A stretch of DNA of 64,000 nt. It comes from Sphingobacterium paludis. Lineage in GTDB: Bacteria > Bacteroidota > Bacteroidia > Sphingobacteriales > Sphingobacteriaceae. The stretch is from assembly GCF_004364125.1 (NCBI RefSeq), contig NZ_SNZV01000005.1, positions 372,001 through 436,000 of the forward strand. The letters run 5' to 3'. Under the pieces are notes generated by a model. It ran no database searches. It had not been told where the DNA came from and was given only the letters and a program-made list of their open reading frames with translations. The translations under genes and the position numbers were made by a program. Of this stretch, positions 1 to 8,436 are shown piece after piece (positions within the stretch are counted from its first letter, which is position 1; each line of letters opens with the position of its first letter).

Positions 1-185
1 TTTAGCTGTTGCTCTCCGGAGTGGCCTACCGTGAAGTTGATTGTTTTTACGTTCTCCGCAGATGCCGAGTGTTCAACATTGGTCAAGAAAGATTCGCCAA
101 GGCAATCTACGATACTTTCTTCTGTTTTACCACAGGACGATAGCCCAATAAAGGCCATCGGAAGGATTAATTTTAATAATTTCAT
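1..185 (-). CDS. Lipoprotein, N-terminal part, cut by window edge
   Basis: An open frame runs from ATG at 185 to the window edge without a stop, giving 61 residues. It begins MKLLKLILPMAFIGLSSCGK: a short positive start, a hydrophobic stretch and a lipobox ending in Cys18, so this is an exported lipoprotein. The visible mature part (Thr/Glu-rich, then NVKTINFTVG) looks like the start of a beta-rich domain, but no family can be named. The neighbouring gene at 361 is divergent. The lipoprotein call is firm; the function is unknown. Confidence 0.7.
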   Translation of the reverse strand, partial: MKLLKLILPMAFIGLSSCGKTEESIVDCLGESFLTNVEHSASAENVKTINFTVGHSGEQQL

Positions 186-360
186 AATTTATATTTTAGT
201 GTATAGATACTACAGGAAAATAACCCCAAACATCGCGGTAACTAGATTAACTGGGAGCCTTTTCATGCGCTATGTATATTGCATGTTGAATTCGTTATAA
301 AAGAAGAACAAATCGCTGACAATAATGTTTTTAGATGGATAACACCTAAAAATTCTGACT

Positions 361-753
361 ATGAAACAATTAATTACAAAAGGATACCTGTTCTGCATGT
401 TTCTTTTCCCATCGCAAAGTTCGATTTCAACACCGACGTTCTCGGGCTGTGAAATGACCATAAGCTACTCGGAGATGGCTTTTGCGTCCTTTAAAAAAGC
501 CCATCAGGCAGCTACCCTTGAAGCAGCGATACCATTTTTAAAAGAAGGCAACAATCAAGCTAAAGAGGCGGCTGCATACTCCGTTTCTTCGTCCTGTGGC
601 TGTTCTTCTGCTGAGACATATGCACTGAGCGCTTTTGCATTCGGAACTAAGGCGCTCAAAGCCGATGATCTGGATAAGGCCCGAAAATTGATAAAAAAAG
701 CCATGAACATGTCCTTGGATATATTGACTGTCGCGCCCAACTGCAAAGATTGA
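361..753 (+). CDS. Small secreted protein of unknown function with Cys residues
   Basis: The frame encodes 130 residues. The first 22 or so (MKQLITKGYLFCMFLFPSQS) look like a signal peptide, so the protein is probably periplasmic or secreted. The mature part is mostly helical and Ala-rich, has a Ser-rich SSCGCSS stretch near residue 78 and a Cys three residues from the end, so disulfides are possible. I recognise no named domain. Its 3' end is seven bases from the convergent barrel gene. The overlapping reverse frames look like shadows because their composition is not protein-like. Confidence 0.6.
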   Translation: MKQLITKGYLFCMFLFPSQSSISTPTFSGCEMTISYSEMAFASFKKAHQAATLEAAIPFLKEGNNQAKEAAAYSVSSSCGCSSAETYALSAFAFGTKALKADDLDKARKLIKKAMNMSLDILTVAPNCKD

Positions 754-759
754 CGCAAG

Positions 760-1521
760 TTACCACAAACGATAGGCCGCGCCAAGAGTCACGTACATGT
801 TATGCAAGTCGTATCCCACGCCCTTGAAAGATGATGGAAAGATCGGCTGCGCGCCCACCTGGGCCGTGAGTGTTGCCTGCCAATGTACACCAAAGTTCCG
901 GGCAAAGGCTAGGTGCCCTCCCCAATCCCATTTACGGATTTGCTCTGCAAAGTCAAAAGTTGCCCTGTCGATCAGTACTTTCTCGCCGAGAGAGTCGCCT
1001 TTGCGAATATATCCATCAGAGACACTGCCTTCAAAACGGCCATTGAGCAATCTCGCTACGTACAGACCAATTTTAAAATCCCAAGACCCTAAACGATAGC
1101 CCCCATAAACAGGAAGCGTTAGGTAACTATTTTTAACCGTTGTCGCGTTCGTGCCGCTAAAATCACCCTCAAAGGTACCTTGATCGCCCGAGGCATTATC
1201 AACAGTAATGATCGTATGAAAATACTGTACGCTATCCGTTACTTCCATCCCCTTCACATCGAAACGTAATGCTGCGCCGACTAGCCACTTTTCGGAAATG
1301 TCATAAGTCGCTTCATATCCGATAGATGGCGCAAAGACGGGCGAGTAGCTTTTTATTTCTCGAATGGTATTCGGCAGGGAAAACGGCGCACTCGCACCTA
1401 GGTTGTACCCAACAGTTATCCGGTGCTGTATATCGCCAATTCGGAAAGCATGTTGCGCACAAAGTTGGCCTGTGTATAGTAATAAGGCACAAAGTATGAT
1501 TTGGTACATATGTTTGGTCAT
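760..1521 (-). CDS. PorT-type outer-membrane beta-barrel protein
   Basis: This 253-residue protein has a signal peptide ending near residue 22 (LLLYTGQLCAQ). It continues as alternating aromatic/polar strands separated by Gly and turn residues, and ends in a strand with a terminal aromatic residue (AAYRLW). This is the pattern of the OMP_b-brl_2/PorT-like small barrels of Bacteroidota. It overlaps the upstream PCMD gene by four bases (ATGA), so the two are translationally coupled. It is the last gene of the MscS-PCMD-barrel run. The family is inferred from pattern; the cargo or partner is unknown. Confidence 0.7.
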   Translation of the reverse strand: MTKHMYQIILCALLLYTGQLCAQHAFRIGDIQHRITVGYNLGASAPFSLPNTIREIKSYSPVFAPSIGYEATYDISEKWLVGAALRFDVKGMEVTDSVQYFHTIITVDNASGDQGTFEGDFSGTNATTVKNSYLTLPVYGGYRLGSWDFKIGLYVARLLNGRFEGSVSDGYIRKGDSLGEKVLIDRATFDFAEQIRKWDWGGHLAFARNFGVHWQATLTAQVGAQPIFPSSFKGVGYDLHNMYVTLGAAYRLW

Positions 1522-2585
1522 AATTTTGGAATTACACGTAAGCTATCAACCACCAACCGGGAACCAATTGCACCACGGTATTCATTCCCGTCTGCACTAG
1601 AGGAAGCCACTATGGCGACCATGACATGATCACTAATATTGACACCCTGTTTGTAAACAAATGGCACATCAAAGCGCGTAAAATTCGCCTTATCCGATCC
1701 ATCAGATAGCTCGGCACGAGCGATAACCTTATCCGATGTCATCACATTGGTGGCATTCAAGCGCTCGGTTCCATTAAAAAGTACGGCATATATGGCGCAC
1801 TTATCTTTGACAGCAGGCTGCACCACACCTTCGCGGTTCTGGTAGTCCGCACCTGCAGTATACTTGTAGTACCCAGTAAAGCGATCGGGCAGTCCGATAT
1901 AGGGCTGACCAAATTCTGTTGCGGCTAAAGGATTGAGTAATGCTTGAGATGCATTAAAATCGCCTAAAAATAGCGATCCCGCAAAAAGGCGAATCCCAAC
2001 AAACTCCGATAGCGTGGTACCCTTTATTGTAATGAGTTCGGCAGCGCTACTTCCCAAATAACCATCTGTTGTAGACCTCGTAGGATAGGCATCACGACGC
2101 GCAGGGATCCCTGATAAAGCTACACCCGGGTTACCTGAAGACCAGATTTGCACATTATCGCTTTCTATGGGGAACTCATAAGCATCGGTAGGATGACTTT
2201 GCCAGTTTTCAAAGTCGAACCCCCAATTACCCACATTCACGACCTTTACGGTGTACACTTTGATGTTCTTACCAGATGCCGATGTAACCGTGTAAGTCGC
2301 ACCCGCTGTGCCATCAAACCGGATGGCTGTCCCACTTTCAGGCTTGACCGATGCCCCTTCGGAAAGCTTAAGCACCGGGCTAATACCTTGCTGAAAGGCT
2401 TCGGCAGTAAGATTTAGCGTAATAGTACGATTGATTTGGTCAATAAATACATTTCCCGTTAGCTGACTCGATTCTACCTGTACCGATTCGATGTCTGCTT
2501 CCGGATTTGGTGGTGCATCCTTGATACACCCCTGCTGAAGCCCTATTGCGAAACACAGCCCTGCTATCATTTTTCTGTTTATCAT
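1518..2585 (-). CDS. PCMD domain lipoprotein (putative carbohydrate-metabolism domain)
   Basis: The product is 355 residues. The N-terminus carries a relaxed lipobox ending in Cys20. An Ig-like/cadherin-like domain (about residues 30-115) is followed by a C-terminal domain beginning near NWGFDFENW, the typical opening of the PCMD domain found in surface lipoproteins of Bacteroidota. That domain contains the expected ARRDAYPTRS and tandem beta-strand pattern. It lies 17 bases downstream of the MscS gene and overlaps the barrel gene by four bases, so it is the middle gene of a three-gene operon. A role in glycan binding or breakdown is only suggested by the domain name. Confidence 0.75.
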   Translation of the reverse strand: MINRKMIAGLCFAIGLQQGCIKDAPPNPEADIESVQVESSQLTGNVFIDQINRTITLNLTAEAFQQGISPVLKLSEGASVKPESGTAIRFDGTAGATYTVTSASGKNIKVYTVKVVNVGNWGFDFENWQSHPTDAYEFPIESDNVQIWSSGNPGVALSGIPARRDAYPTRSTTDGYLGSSAAELITIKGTTLSEFVGIRLFAGSLFLGDFNASQALLNPLAATEFGQPYIGLPDRFTGYYKYTAGADYQNREGVVQPAVKDKCAIYAVLFNGTERLNATNVMTSDKVIARAELSDGSDKANFTRFDVPFVYKQGVNISDHVMVAIVASSSADGNEYRGAIGSRLVVDSLRVIPKL

Positions 2586-2602
2586 CCTATTATGTATTGG
2601 AA

Positions 2603-5110
2603 CTACATATGTTCACTGTTGTCTTCGCTTTTGTTCGTTTTGCGGCCCGAAGGCGTGCGTACGAGATGGACCTCCTGCTGGGTAACAGCTAATTTTATTC
2701 CGTTATCTTGTAATAAATGACCTATAGCTACCAACATATCGCTATTGATCTGGCCAGCATCTTTAAGAGTCTTCACCCAGAAGTAAAGATCGATACCAAC
2801 CGACTGCGCAGTTACTTCCACAAATTGAACGACCGGGGGCGGGCTGGCCAAAACTTGCTCCTCTTTATCAAAAAGGGTTATCAGCAGCTGCCTGGTCTGT
2901 TCGAGATCGCTGCCATACTGTATAGCTAGCCTTAAATGTAGTCGTTTACGAAAGCCACCAAGTGTCCAATTGATTACATGCGAATTCAGTAGGTCGCCGT
3001 TCGGCATAATCAGATCGGCACCATCTGCCGTCGCAATCACGCTGCTGCGAAAACCTATGGATTTAACCTTGCCCGATTGCCCGCCCACTTCGATGAGGTC
3101 ATCCACGTTGACGGGCTTTTCGAACGCTATGATAAGTCCACTAACTAGATTGTTGACCAATGTCTGAAGACCGAAGCCGATACCAACTCCCAAAGCACCC
3201 ACAATTATGGTCATCTGCTGTAAGGGAATGCCTACCGCTGAAAAAGCCAGAAGGAATCCAAGGACAATAATGCTTATGCGCACCAAGAGGATCCAACTTC
3301 CTAAATGAAATCTTTTTTCTTCCTTTTCATCACGCGTGTTCCACTGCGGATCGGCCGCAAAGAATGAAACGATCTTGGAAAGAACAGTGGTTCCAAGCAT
3401 GATCAGAAAAAACACAACAAAATTACTAACAGAAAAACTGTACGTCCCTAGTTGGTGCTTATTGTAGAGCACGGCATTTAGCGGTTCGGAAAGGAAACGA
3501 AACTCGTAAAAGTTCCGTCCAAAAAGTACGAACCAACCGACAATCAGTAATACGTAGAAAAATGCCGGAGCACGCTTTCCTACCCTATTATAGTTGATGT
3601 AGAAGAGACGTCGCTCCTGTTTGGTATAGAGCAGTGATGCTAAGCTAAGTCCCTCGTTAACCAATCGCACCACCCATAGAAAAATGATCGCGACTATTAC
3701 ATTCAGCAAACCGGCTATCATCAATGCCTTGGCAATATTAAAAAGACCAAAAAGATTGAACAATACGGAGCCAAACTCAAGAACACCCACAAGGGCGATG
3801 GGAAAAAGAATCCATTTTTCCTGAAGCTCGACATGTTTAGACCTTTTGAAAAGCGTCATGACACTACTAACGATTGCTGAGACCGCTATACAGATCATCA
3901 TATAACGTTCTAAACGCGACGCCTGAAGCACCATATTATCTAGCGAGGCAATGAAGTAGAGCACAAAGAAGACCAGCCATACTTGCATCCAATAGGGTGA
4001 AATAAATCTTCGAAAGGTAAGGGTGAGCATTAACGCAGACAGACAAACAAAAATAGTCAGAAAAATAAACGGCGGATTGGGGAAGATAAACTGACCCACA
4101 GATAGTCCAATAACCAGGCTGGAACTTAATGGCGAAGAGAGCAACATACTTTTACCCTTGATTTTATGACCATCTTTTTCAACACCCCGCTTGAGGGAAT
4201 ACGTGTACAGCATGACTAAGACTACGATAAATAGTGCAAAAAACAACTTGCCTATATGGGCTTTCACATAGTAATTCAACACCAATTGAGCCTTGATACG
4301 CGAAAAATGAAAGATTTCTTTTAAGGACCTATCATACTTACTGGTTTCCCATAATGGGGCAAAATCTTTTGCAAACGATTTTTCTGCAATGTTACGCTGA
4401 TAATATAAAATTTCCTCCAAACTATTCTCTAGCACGAGAAGCTCGATATTGAGATCATCTTGAAGAGCTTGAACACCATTAATATTTACCGCAAGCTGCT
4501 TATTGATGGGCGTTACAGCTTTGGAAAGCAACCTCAATTTCTTGATATATTCGCTGAGTTCAGATGAATCCCTAGAAAAGACAAATAGTGATTTGTCGTT
4601 GGATAGCGAATCAATCGCTAGCCTATAGCTTACCAACTTTTCCTGGTAGTCGTCAACCTGCTTCTTGTAGCTTAGCACCTGTATTTGGAGAGCGTTTAAT
4701 ATGTTATAGGTGGCCGTTAGATTTCGAGAGGTGTGGGCGGTGCCTTGATTTTCAAATACACCATCTCCAGCCAGTGTACGCCACTGTATAGCTTCACCGA
4801 GTTTCGTGCGCATAGCCAAGGTATCAAAACCTTGTTTCAGAAAGGCATGAGCCTGCCTTGATGCTACTTTTATCTCCTCGAATACCTTATTTTGACGCAT
4901 CAACGCCCTATCCAACGCTAAGTCATTCTCGCTTTGCACCGACGCCTTCCGAAAAAATTCTTCCATACCGGCGACATAGTCCTTTTTGCTCGTATCGGAA
5001 ACGACGTTAAGACTATCTTGCATGGGCAGAACCTCTACGGCAAGAAGACCTAAATTTTGAAAAAAAACAAAGTAACAAAGTAATAATCTCCTCAGGTTCC
5101 TACTATTCAT
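2603..5110 (-). CDS. Mechanosensitive ion channel, MscS family, large form
   Basis: At 835 residues this is much longer than E. coli MscS (286). A signal-like segment (residues 5-25) precedes about 260 residues of coiled-coil-rich periplasmic sequence, followed by roughly ten membrane segments. The MscS pore and cytoplasmic beta domain lie near residues 615-790; the pore-lining helix is visible as GALGVGIGFGLQTLVNNLVSG, followed by the EKPVNVDDLIEV stretch. This resembles the MscK-like class. It should release solutes under hypo-osmotic stress. It is the first gene of the run with the PCMD lipoprotein and the barrel. Confidence 0.9.
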   Translation of the reverse strand: MNSRNLRRLLLCYFVFFQNLGLLAVEVLPMQDSLNVVSDTSKKDYVAGMEEFFRKASVQSENDLALDRALMRQNKVFEEIKVASRQAHAFLKQGFDTLAMRTKLGEAIQWRTLAGDGVFENQGTAHTSRNLTATYNILNALQIQVLSYKKQVDDYQEKLVSYRLAIDSLSNDKSLFVFSRDSSELSEYIKKLRLLSKAVTPINKQLAVNINGVQALQDDLNIELLVLENSLEEILYYQRNIAEKSFAKDFAPLWETSKYDRSLKEIFHFSRIKAQLVLNYYVKAHIGKLFFALFIVVLVMLYTYSLKRGVEKDGHKIKGKSMLLSSPLSSSLVIGLSVGQFIFPNPPFIFLTIFVCLSALMLTLTFRRFISPYWMQVWLVFFVLYFIASLDNMVLQASRLERYMMICIAVSAIVSSVMTLFKRSKHVELQEKWILFPIALVGVLEFGSVLFNLFGLFNIAKALMIAGLLNVIVAIIFLWVVRLVNEGLSLASLLYTKQERRLFYINYNRVGKRAPAFFYVLLIVGWFVLFGRNFYEFRFLSEPLNAVLYNKHQLGTYSFSVSNFVVFFLIMLGTTVLSKIVSFFAADPQWNTRDEKEEKRFHLGSWILLVRISIIVLGFLLAFSAVGIPLQQMTIIVGALGVGIGFGLQTLVNNLVSGLIIAFEKPVNVDDLIEVGGQSGKVKSIGFRSSVIATADGADLIMPNGDLLNSHVINWTLGGFRKRLHLRLAIQYGSDLEQTRQLLITLFDKEEQVLASPPPVVQFVEVTAQSVGIDLYFWVKTLKDAGQINSDMLVAIGHLLQDNGIKLAVTQQEVHLVRTPSGRKTNKSEDNSEHM

Positions 5111-5334
5111 TTTTCATTTTATAAGCGTTTCATTGTTAGTGGTCAACACTTTAAAGATACCATTAATACCCAAAAATAATAAGAAAATAAATATAGAATT
5201 TTATGGATATATACATGCAGAAGAACCATAACTTATGGTAGCAATTACAGAAGCCGAAATAAATAAGTTCACTAAACAAAAGTCCGTTACACAGCATCAG
5301 AGAGAGTCCTCATGAATCCTAAAAAAACTAACTC

Positions 5335-5424
5335 CTTGAAAATAGCACGCCCAATGCATCGTGGCAGGGATTATTCAAACTAAAAACCGGGTATACGCCA
5401 AATGAATATAAACGCCTTAATTGA
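5335..5424 (+). pseudogene. AraC-type regulator, C-terminal fragment
   Basis: A short frame ends ...QGLFKLKTGYTPNEYKRLN then stop. This matches the usual end of the second helix-turn-helix of AraC/XylS regulators (FKKxTGxTPSEYR). An in-frame stop lies just upstream at 5329 and no N-terminal part is present, so it is a relic. The identification rests on about 20 residues. Confidence 0.45.
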
Positions 5425-5735
5425 AAACCCTTTTTAAATCCGACGGATCGCGAATTTTCATCTCTTTGGTAAGCTGCTTCTTAACCAACTAATGCAGGGT
5501 GTCGAGCTATTTCCTTTTTTCTTTTGTGTCTTAGATAAATTTCCCCGTGGTAGGTGCGATCTGATTTTTTGTGCTGTTCGAAGAACTTCATACCTAAATT
5601 TGCGATAATCCCCTAGCATTAATAAACGTAAAAGCGCCGTAACAATTTTACGTTACGTTTAACAACAATGTATGTAAAGCACATCGAATCGCGGTTTGCT
5701 TTTCGACGTAAAGCATGAATTATAAATGCAGTAAG

Positions 5736-5758
5736 AAGCGGAAAAAACCGCTTTTCTT
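5736..5758 (+). terminator. Hairpin terminator-like, A/T-flanked
   Basis: AAGCGG, a loop of six A and CCGCTT are followed by a T-rich run. A longer imperfect hairpin can also form on the minus strand just downstream of the tRNA fragment at 5786-5812, in the same arrangement as the terminator of tRNA-Thr at 10207. Confidence 0.5.
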
Positions 5759-5785
5759 TGCAGAAAAACGGCTTTTTACTCTTTG

Positions 5786-5812
5786 CGCCCACCCCGGGGT
5801 TCGAACCAGAGA
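5786..5812 (-). other. tRNA 3'-end fragment (T arm and acceptor strand)
   Basis: The minus strand reads CTGGTTCGAACCCCGGGGTG then GGC. GGTTCGAACCC is a standard T-arm signature, and GGGTGGGC could be the 3' acceptor strand. Sequence further 5' does not fold into D and anticodon arms, so no full tRNA exists here. Such a stub is what an integrating element can leave behind. The parent isotype cannot be told. Confidence 0.4.
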
Positions 5813-5930
5813 TTGATAATTTATATTAAGCCTACTGTTCAAAAATATAAGCACCTCACTACTATAAGCCTGGACAACCTGAACCGCAAAACACTGCCGG
5901 ACTTTGATATCGGCTGCAGCGGTCAGGAGT

Positions 5931-6707
5931 TTATCCTACCGTAGGCATTCCGCCGCCATCAATAGAATAGATAGAACCTGTAATGTATTTTGCCTCTTCC
6001 GAAGCTAGGAAAGCCACAATATTGGCCACTTCCTCTGGCTCGCCCATGCGATCCAGTGGCAAACCGCCCACTTGCTTAATGACGCTTTGAAGCATCTCCT
6101 CGTAGCTGAGCTGATGTTGCGCAGCCATATTTTCAAGAAATTCCGCCATAAGCGGCGTTCTCACCATGCCTGGTGCAACAACGTTTACACGAATATTGTG
6201 CAGGCCTACTTCATTTGCCAAAGCTTTGCTGTAGGCGTTTAAAGCTGCCTTCGCAGATGAATAGGCCATTGTCATATTCGGAAAAGATTGCTTTGCCGCA
6301 CCAGACGATAGATTAATAATGACGCCGTTTTTGCTTTCGATCATGCTGGGCAACACCGCCTTATTCAATCGCACGGCAGCCATTAGGTTGAGTTGCAATT
6401 CATTATCCCAACTTTCATCCGTCAGTGCTGCATAACCAACTGGGTTCAGATTTGCGCCTGCATTATTTACAACGATATCTATCTTCCCATACTTTGCTAG
6501 CACCTCGCCTGCGATTAACTCTCCGCTACCAGGCGCAGTAGCGTCTGTAGCAATGAAGTATTGCCTTGTCGGCAAGTCTGTCGGTCGGTTTCGCGCCGTA
6601 ACGATGACCTGCGCGCCTTGGCTACTTAATTTTTCGGCAATAGCCTTACCTATTCCTTTGGTGCCGCCGGTCACAACCGCAACTTTTCCGTAAAATGTCT
6701 GATTCAT
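5931..6707 (-). CDS. SDR family oxidoreductase
   Basis: The 258-residue product is a classical short-chain dehydrogenase/reductase. It has the cofactor motif TGGTKGIG (residues 14-21), the NNAG motif, the catalytic Ser of NLSSGAA, the YSSAK Tyr/Lys pair and a C-terminal IDGG. It reduces or oxidises an alcohol or ketone with NAD(P)H in the cytoplasm; the substrate is unknown. The start ATG at 6707 lies just downstream of a clear promoter shared with the divergent hxlR-type gene. That arrangement is typical of a reductase controlled by its neighbouring redox- or aldehyde-responsive regulator. Confidence 0.9.
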   Translation of the reverse strand: MNQTFYGKVAVVTGGTKGIGKAIAEKLSSQGAQVIVTARNRPTDLPTRQYFIATDATAPGSGELIAGEVLAKYGKIDIVVNNAGANLNPVGYAALTDESWDNELQLNLMAAVRLNKAVLPSMIESKNGVIINLSSGAAKQSFPNMTMAYSSAKAALNAYSKALANEVGLHNIRVNVVAPGMVRTPLMAEFLENMAAQHQLSYEEMLQSVIKQVGGLPLDRMGEPEEVANIVAFLASEEAKYITGSIYSIDGGGMPTVG

Positions 6708-6729
6708 ATCTGCTTTTATTAAAAATGAA

Positions 6730-6766
6730 TTGCAAAACTATCCCCATTACTTTACTTTTGCAAGTA
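6730..6766. promoter_or_regulatory. Overlapping divergent promoters with operator palindrome
   Basis: On the plus strand TTG (6730-6732), a 20-base spacer and TACTTTTG (6753-6760) form a Bacteroidota promoter for the regulator gene. On the minus strand TTG (complement of 6761-6763), a 20-base spacer and TAGTTTTG (complement of 6733-6740) form one for the SDR gene. The -7 of each overlaps the -33 region of the other. The perfect palindrome TACTTTTGCAAGTA (6753-6766) covers one -7 and the other -33. It resembles the TACT-N-AGTA boxes known for HxlR/YodB-type regulators. Confidence 0.7.
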
Positions 6767-6823
6767 GTTACACGAATGTGAAGTAGGAACAGAAAAGTGC
6801 CTTTTGATCATTATCAACATATT

Positions 6824-7150
6824 ATGGCAGAAAAAAAAATACACAAATCGGAAAGTAAATGTACCATCCAACAGATTTTGGATGTTATTGGCGGCAAGTG
6901 GTCGATGTCTATTATCTATGCGCTCGTGCCGGGGAAATTGCGTTTTAAGGAACTGGAGCGACTCATTCCGGGCATAAGTACCCGTATGTTGGTTAAAGAA
7001 CTGAAGAACATGGAGGCTAATAAAATTCTTACCCGCACAGTATTCGCTACGGTACCGCCAACGGTGGAGTATGCGTTGACAGAAAAAGGTGTCAAACTAC
7101 GACCTATTTTGGATGAAATGGCAAAATGGGGCGAGGAGTATGTAGCTTAG
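6824..7150 (+). CDS. HxlR family transcriptional regulator
   Basis: This small winged-helix regulator has 108 residues from ATG at 6824; a GTG at 6797 would add nine. The family core is visible: VIGGKWSMSIIYAL, then RFKELERLIPGISTRMLVKELK (recognition region) and the C-terminal TEKGVKLRPILDEMAKWG. HxlR proteins act as dimers and often sense electrophiles or oxidants. It is divergent from the SDR gene with a shared palindrome, so it probably represses both. A decayed copy of the same family's C-terminus lies directly downstream. Confidence 0.88.
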   Translation: MAEKKIHKSESKCTIQQILDVIGGKWSMSIIYALVPGKLRFKELERLIPGISTRMLVKELKNMEANKILTRTVFATVPPTVEYALTEKGVKLRPILDEMAKWGEEYVA

Positions 7151-7171
7151 TATAAGTGGTGTTAATTACAA

Positions 7172-7368
7172 AACATCTACCTGCAACTCCCCCAAAAAGT
7201 GGAACATTCGCTCAGAGTTATAGGCTGGACGCTGAGGCCCATCATCGATGCGATGAACGAATAGGGTGGTATCAACAGTACATTTTTCGAAGGGGTCATC
7301 ACCCAAGATAAAGAAATGCGTAAAACTGTCAAGTCTGCCTATGCAAGCTATATAGCAGCACTATGATT
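7172..7368 (+). pseudogene. HxlR family regulator, C-terminal remnant
   Basis: The frame entered at 7172 reads ...LPQKVEHSLRVIGWTLRPI, then IDAMNE, then a stop (TAG) where the family has Trp, then GG, and stays open to a stop near 7368. This is the HxlR C-terminus with an in-frame nonsense codon and no DNA-binding domain. It sits 20 bases after the intact hxlR-type gene but differs from it in sequence, so it derives from a second regulator rather than a recent duplication. Confidence 0.65.
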
Positions 7369-7389
7369 GAGAAAAAAAGAGTTAAATTA

Positions 7390-7764
7390 ATCGCCCGATT
7401 CTTTGCTTCGAACTGTACACGCTTATCATTCTCTGATACTTTCGTTTTACCAAAAATGTATGTTAAACCAACGGTCAGTGTTCCGATGCTCTTTTGGTTA
7501 AGATAGTTATCTGGTCTGATAGTCGTGGTCGGCCCTTAATAAGTGTGCGTGATGAGATCATTTTTTTGTCTGCAACGCGAAAATTGTAAACGAAATCATT
7601 TCATTCAGTAAATAATTAAACTCTAAATTGTTGCTAATGGTAGGTCGTAAATAGGGATTACCCGCATAAGAGTTATAAAGATTCACATAAATTCGGAAGG
7701 GATTTAACGTATTCATTCGCTGCCGATCAATTCTACGCGAATAGTTGATCGAAAAAATAGCCAT
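7390..7764 (-). pseudogene. Outer-membrane beta-barrel (TonB-receptor-like) C-terminal remnant
   Basis: Two pieces on the minus strand match the end of the large CarboxypepD_reg-like/OMP_b-brl_3 barrels. The first reads INYSRRIDRQ...LNPF...NPYLRPTISNNLEFNY (7558-7764). The second, in another frame, reads IGTLTVGLTYIFGKTKV (about 7425-7480), a usual end of these barrels. The sequence between is frameshifted and shortened. No N-terminus exists; the piece stops abruptly at the recombinase remnant. Confidence 0.65.
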
Positions 7765-7771
7765 GTAGCAA

Positions 7772-7927
7772 GAAACTTTTATATCCGTCTCGCTGGAGCT
7801 TGGTATTCCTGAACGAGTCGTGAAAAATATGAGTAATCACAAAGACGAGTACAGTTTCAGATACTTCATAAAATTAGAAGGCAGCTATTTATCTAAAGAA
7901 ATGATGAAATGGAGCAAAGGCGCTTAA
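7772..7927 (+). pseudogene. Tyrosine recombinase (phage-type integrase), C-terminal remnant
   Basis: An open frame reads ETFISVSLELGIPERVVKNM then SNHKDEYSFRYFIKL and ends in a stop at 7925-7927. This is the C-terminal catalytic region of Bacteroidota tyrosine recombinases, normally TF(V/I)SLSLELG...HKDxxSFxRYVKL. The upstream Arg motif and core domain are missing, so it is dead. Its position between a tRNA stub and a tRNA gene fits a decayed integrated element. Confidence 0.6.
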
Positions 7928-7941
7928 TGCGCTTTGCAACT

Positions 7942-8436
7942 TTATTCTGTTTCAAATAATGTGGCTATCGTCTTTAGCGGAAGAAACATGCGCTTAGAAT
8001 CTTTCAATTCAACAAAGCCAAATTTGGCGTAAAACTTTTCGGCAGATTCATTAATCGGGTCTACTATAACGGCATGATTACCAACAAGAGCACTGATCTC
8101 AATAATACGTTTTAGTGCGTCAATTAATAGGATTTGTCCTAATTTGTTGCCTTGGTAGTCCACGTGAACAGCAAGACGTCCAATGATCACGACTGGAATT
8201 TCAGTATATGTTAATGAACCCTTAAGATCGTCGGGAATATCGTTCAGATCAACACGGCTAGAGGATAACGTATAATAAGCAACTACATTTGCATCCTCAT
8301 CGCCTAGGATGTAGCAGACAGCCAATTTACGTTTTACATCTTGGCTAACGTACTGTTTAATGTAGTTATCCAGTTCGACAACACCACAAGAAAAACCTTT
8401 TCGGTTATGCTTTTTTTCTAAAACCTTTAAGGTCAT
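7942..8436 (-). CDS. GNAT acetyltransferase toxin (TacT/ItaT type)
   Basis: The 164-residue protein has the GNAT fold. It opens with FSCGVVELDNYIKQY, as toxin-type acetyltransferases do, carries GRLAVHVDYQGNKLGQILL (the acetyl-CoA-binding Q-x-x-x-x-G loop) and ends in FYAKFGFVEL. Related toxins acetylate the amino group of charged tRNAs and block translation; the target here is inferred. Its first 32 bases overlap the antitoxin gene upstream, the usual layout for DUF1778-GNAT pairs. It lies inside the decayed island but is intact. Confidence 0.85.
   Translation of the reverse strand: MTLKVLEKKHNRKGFSCGVVELDNYIKQYVSQDVKRKLAVCYILGDEDANVVAYYTLSSSRVDLNDIPDDLKGSLTYTEIPVVIIGRLAVHVDYQGNKLGQILLIDALKRIIEISALVGNHAVIVDPINESAEKFYAKFGFVELKDSKRMFLPLKTIATLFETE

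Larger units (their letters stand above)
5111..5930. other. 820-bp gap with gene debris
   Basis: No intact gene is visible. The stretch holds an AraC C-terminal fragment (5335-5424), a small hairpin (5736-5758) and a tRNA 3'-end fragment (5786-5812). The rest is AT-rich with many stops in all frames. It forms the left side of the decayed island that reaches to tRNA-Thr at 10251. Confidence 0.6.

Noticed and set aside
270..461. 63-codon minus-strand frame near the left edge
   Set aside because: It overlaps the start of the 361-753 gene antisense and shows no family features.
5786..5812. A complete tRNA gene
   Set aside because: Only the T arm and acceptor strand can be read; no D or anticodon arm is present upstream.
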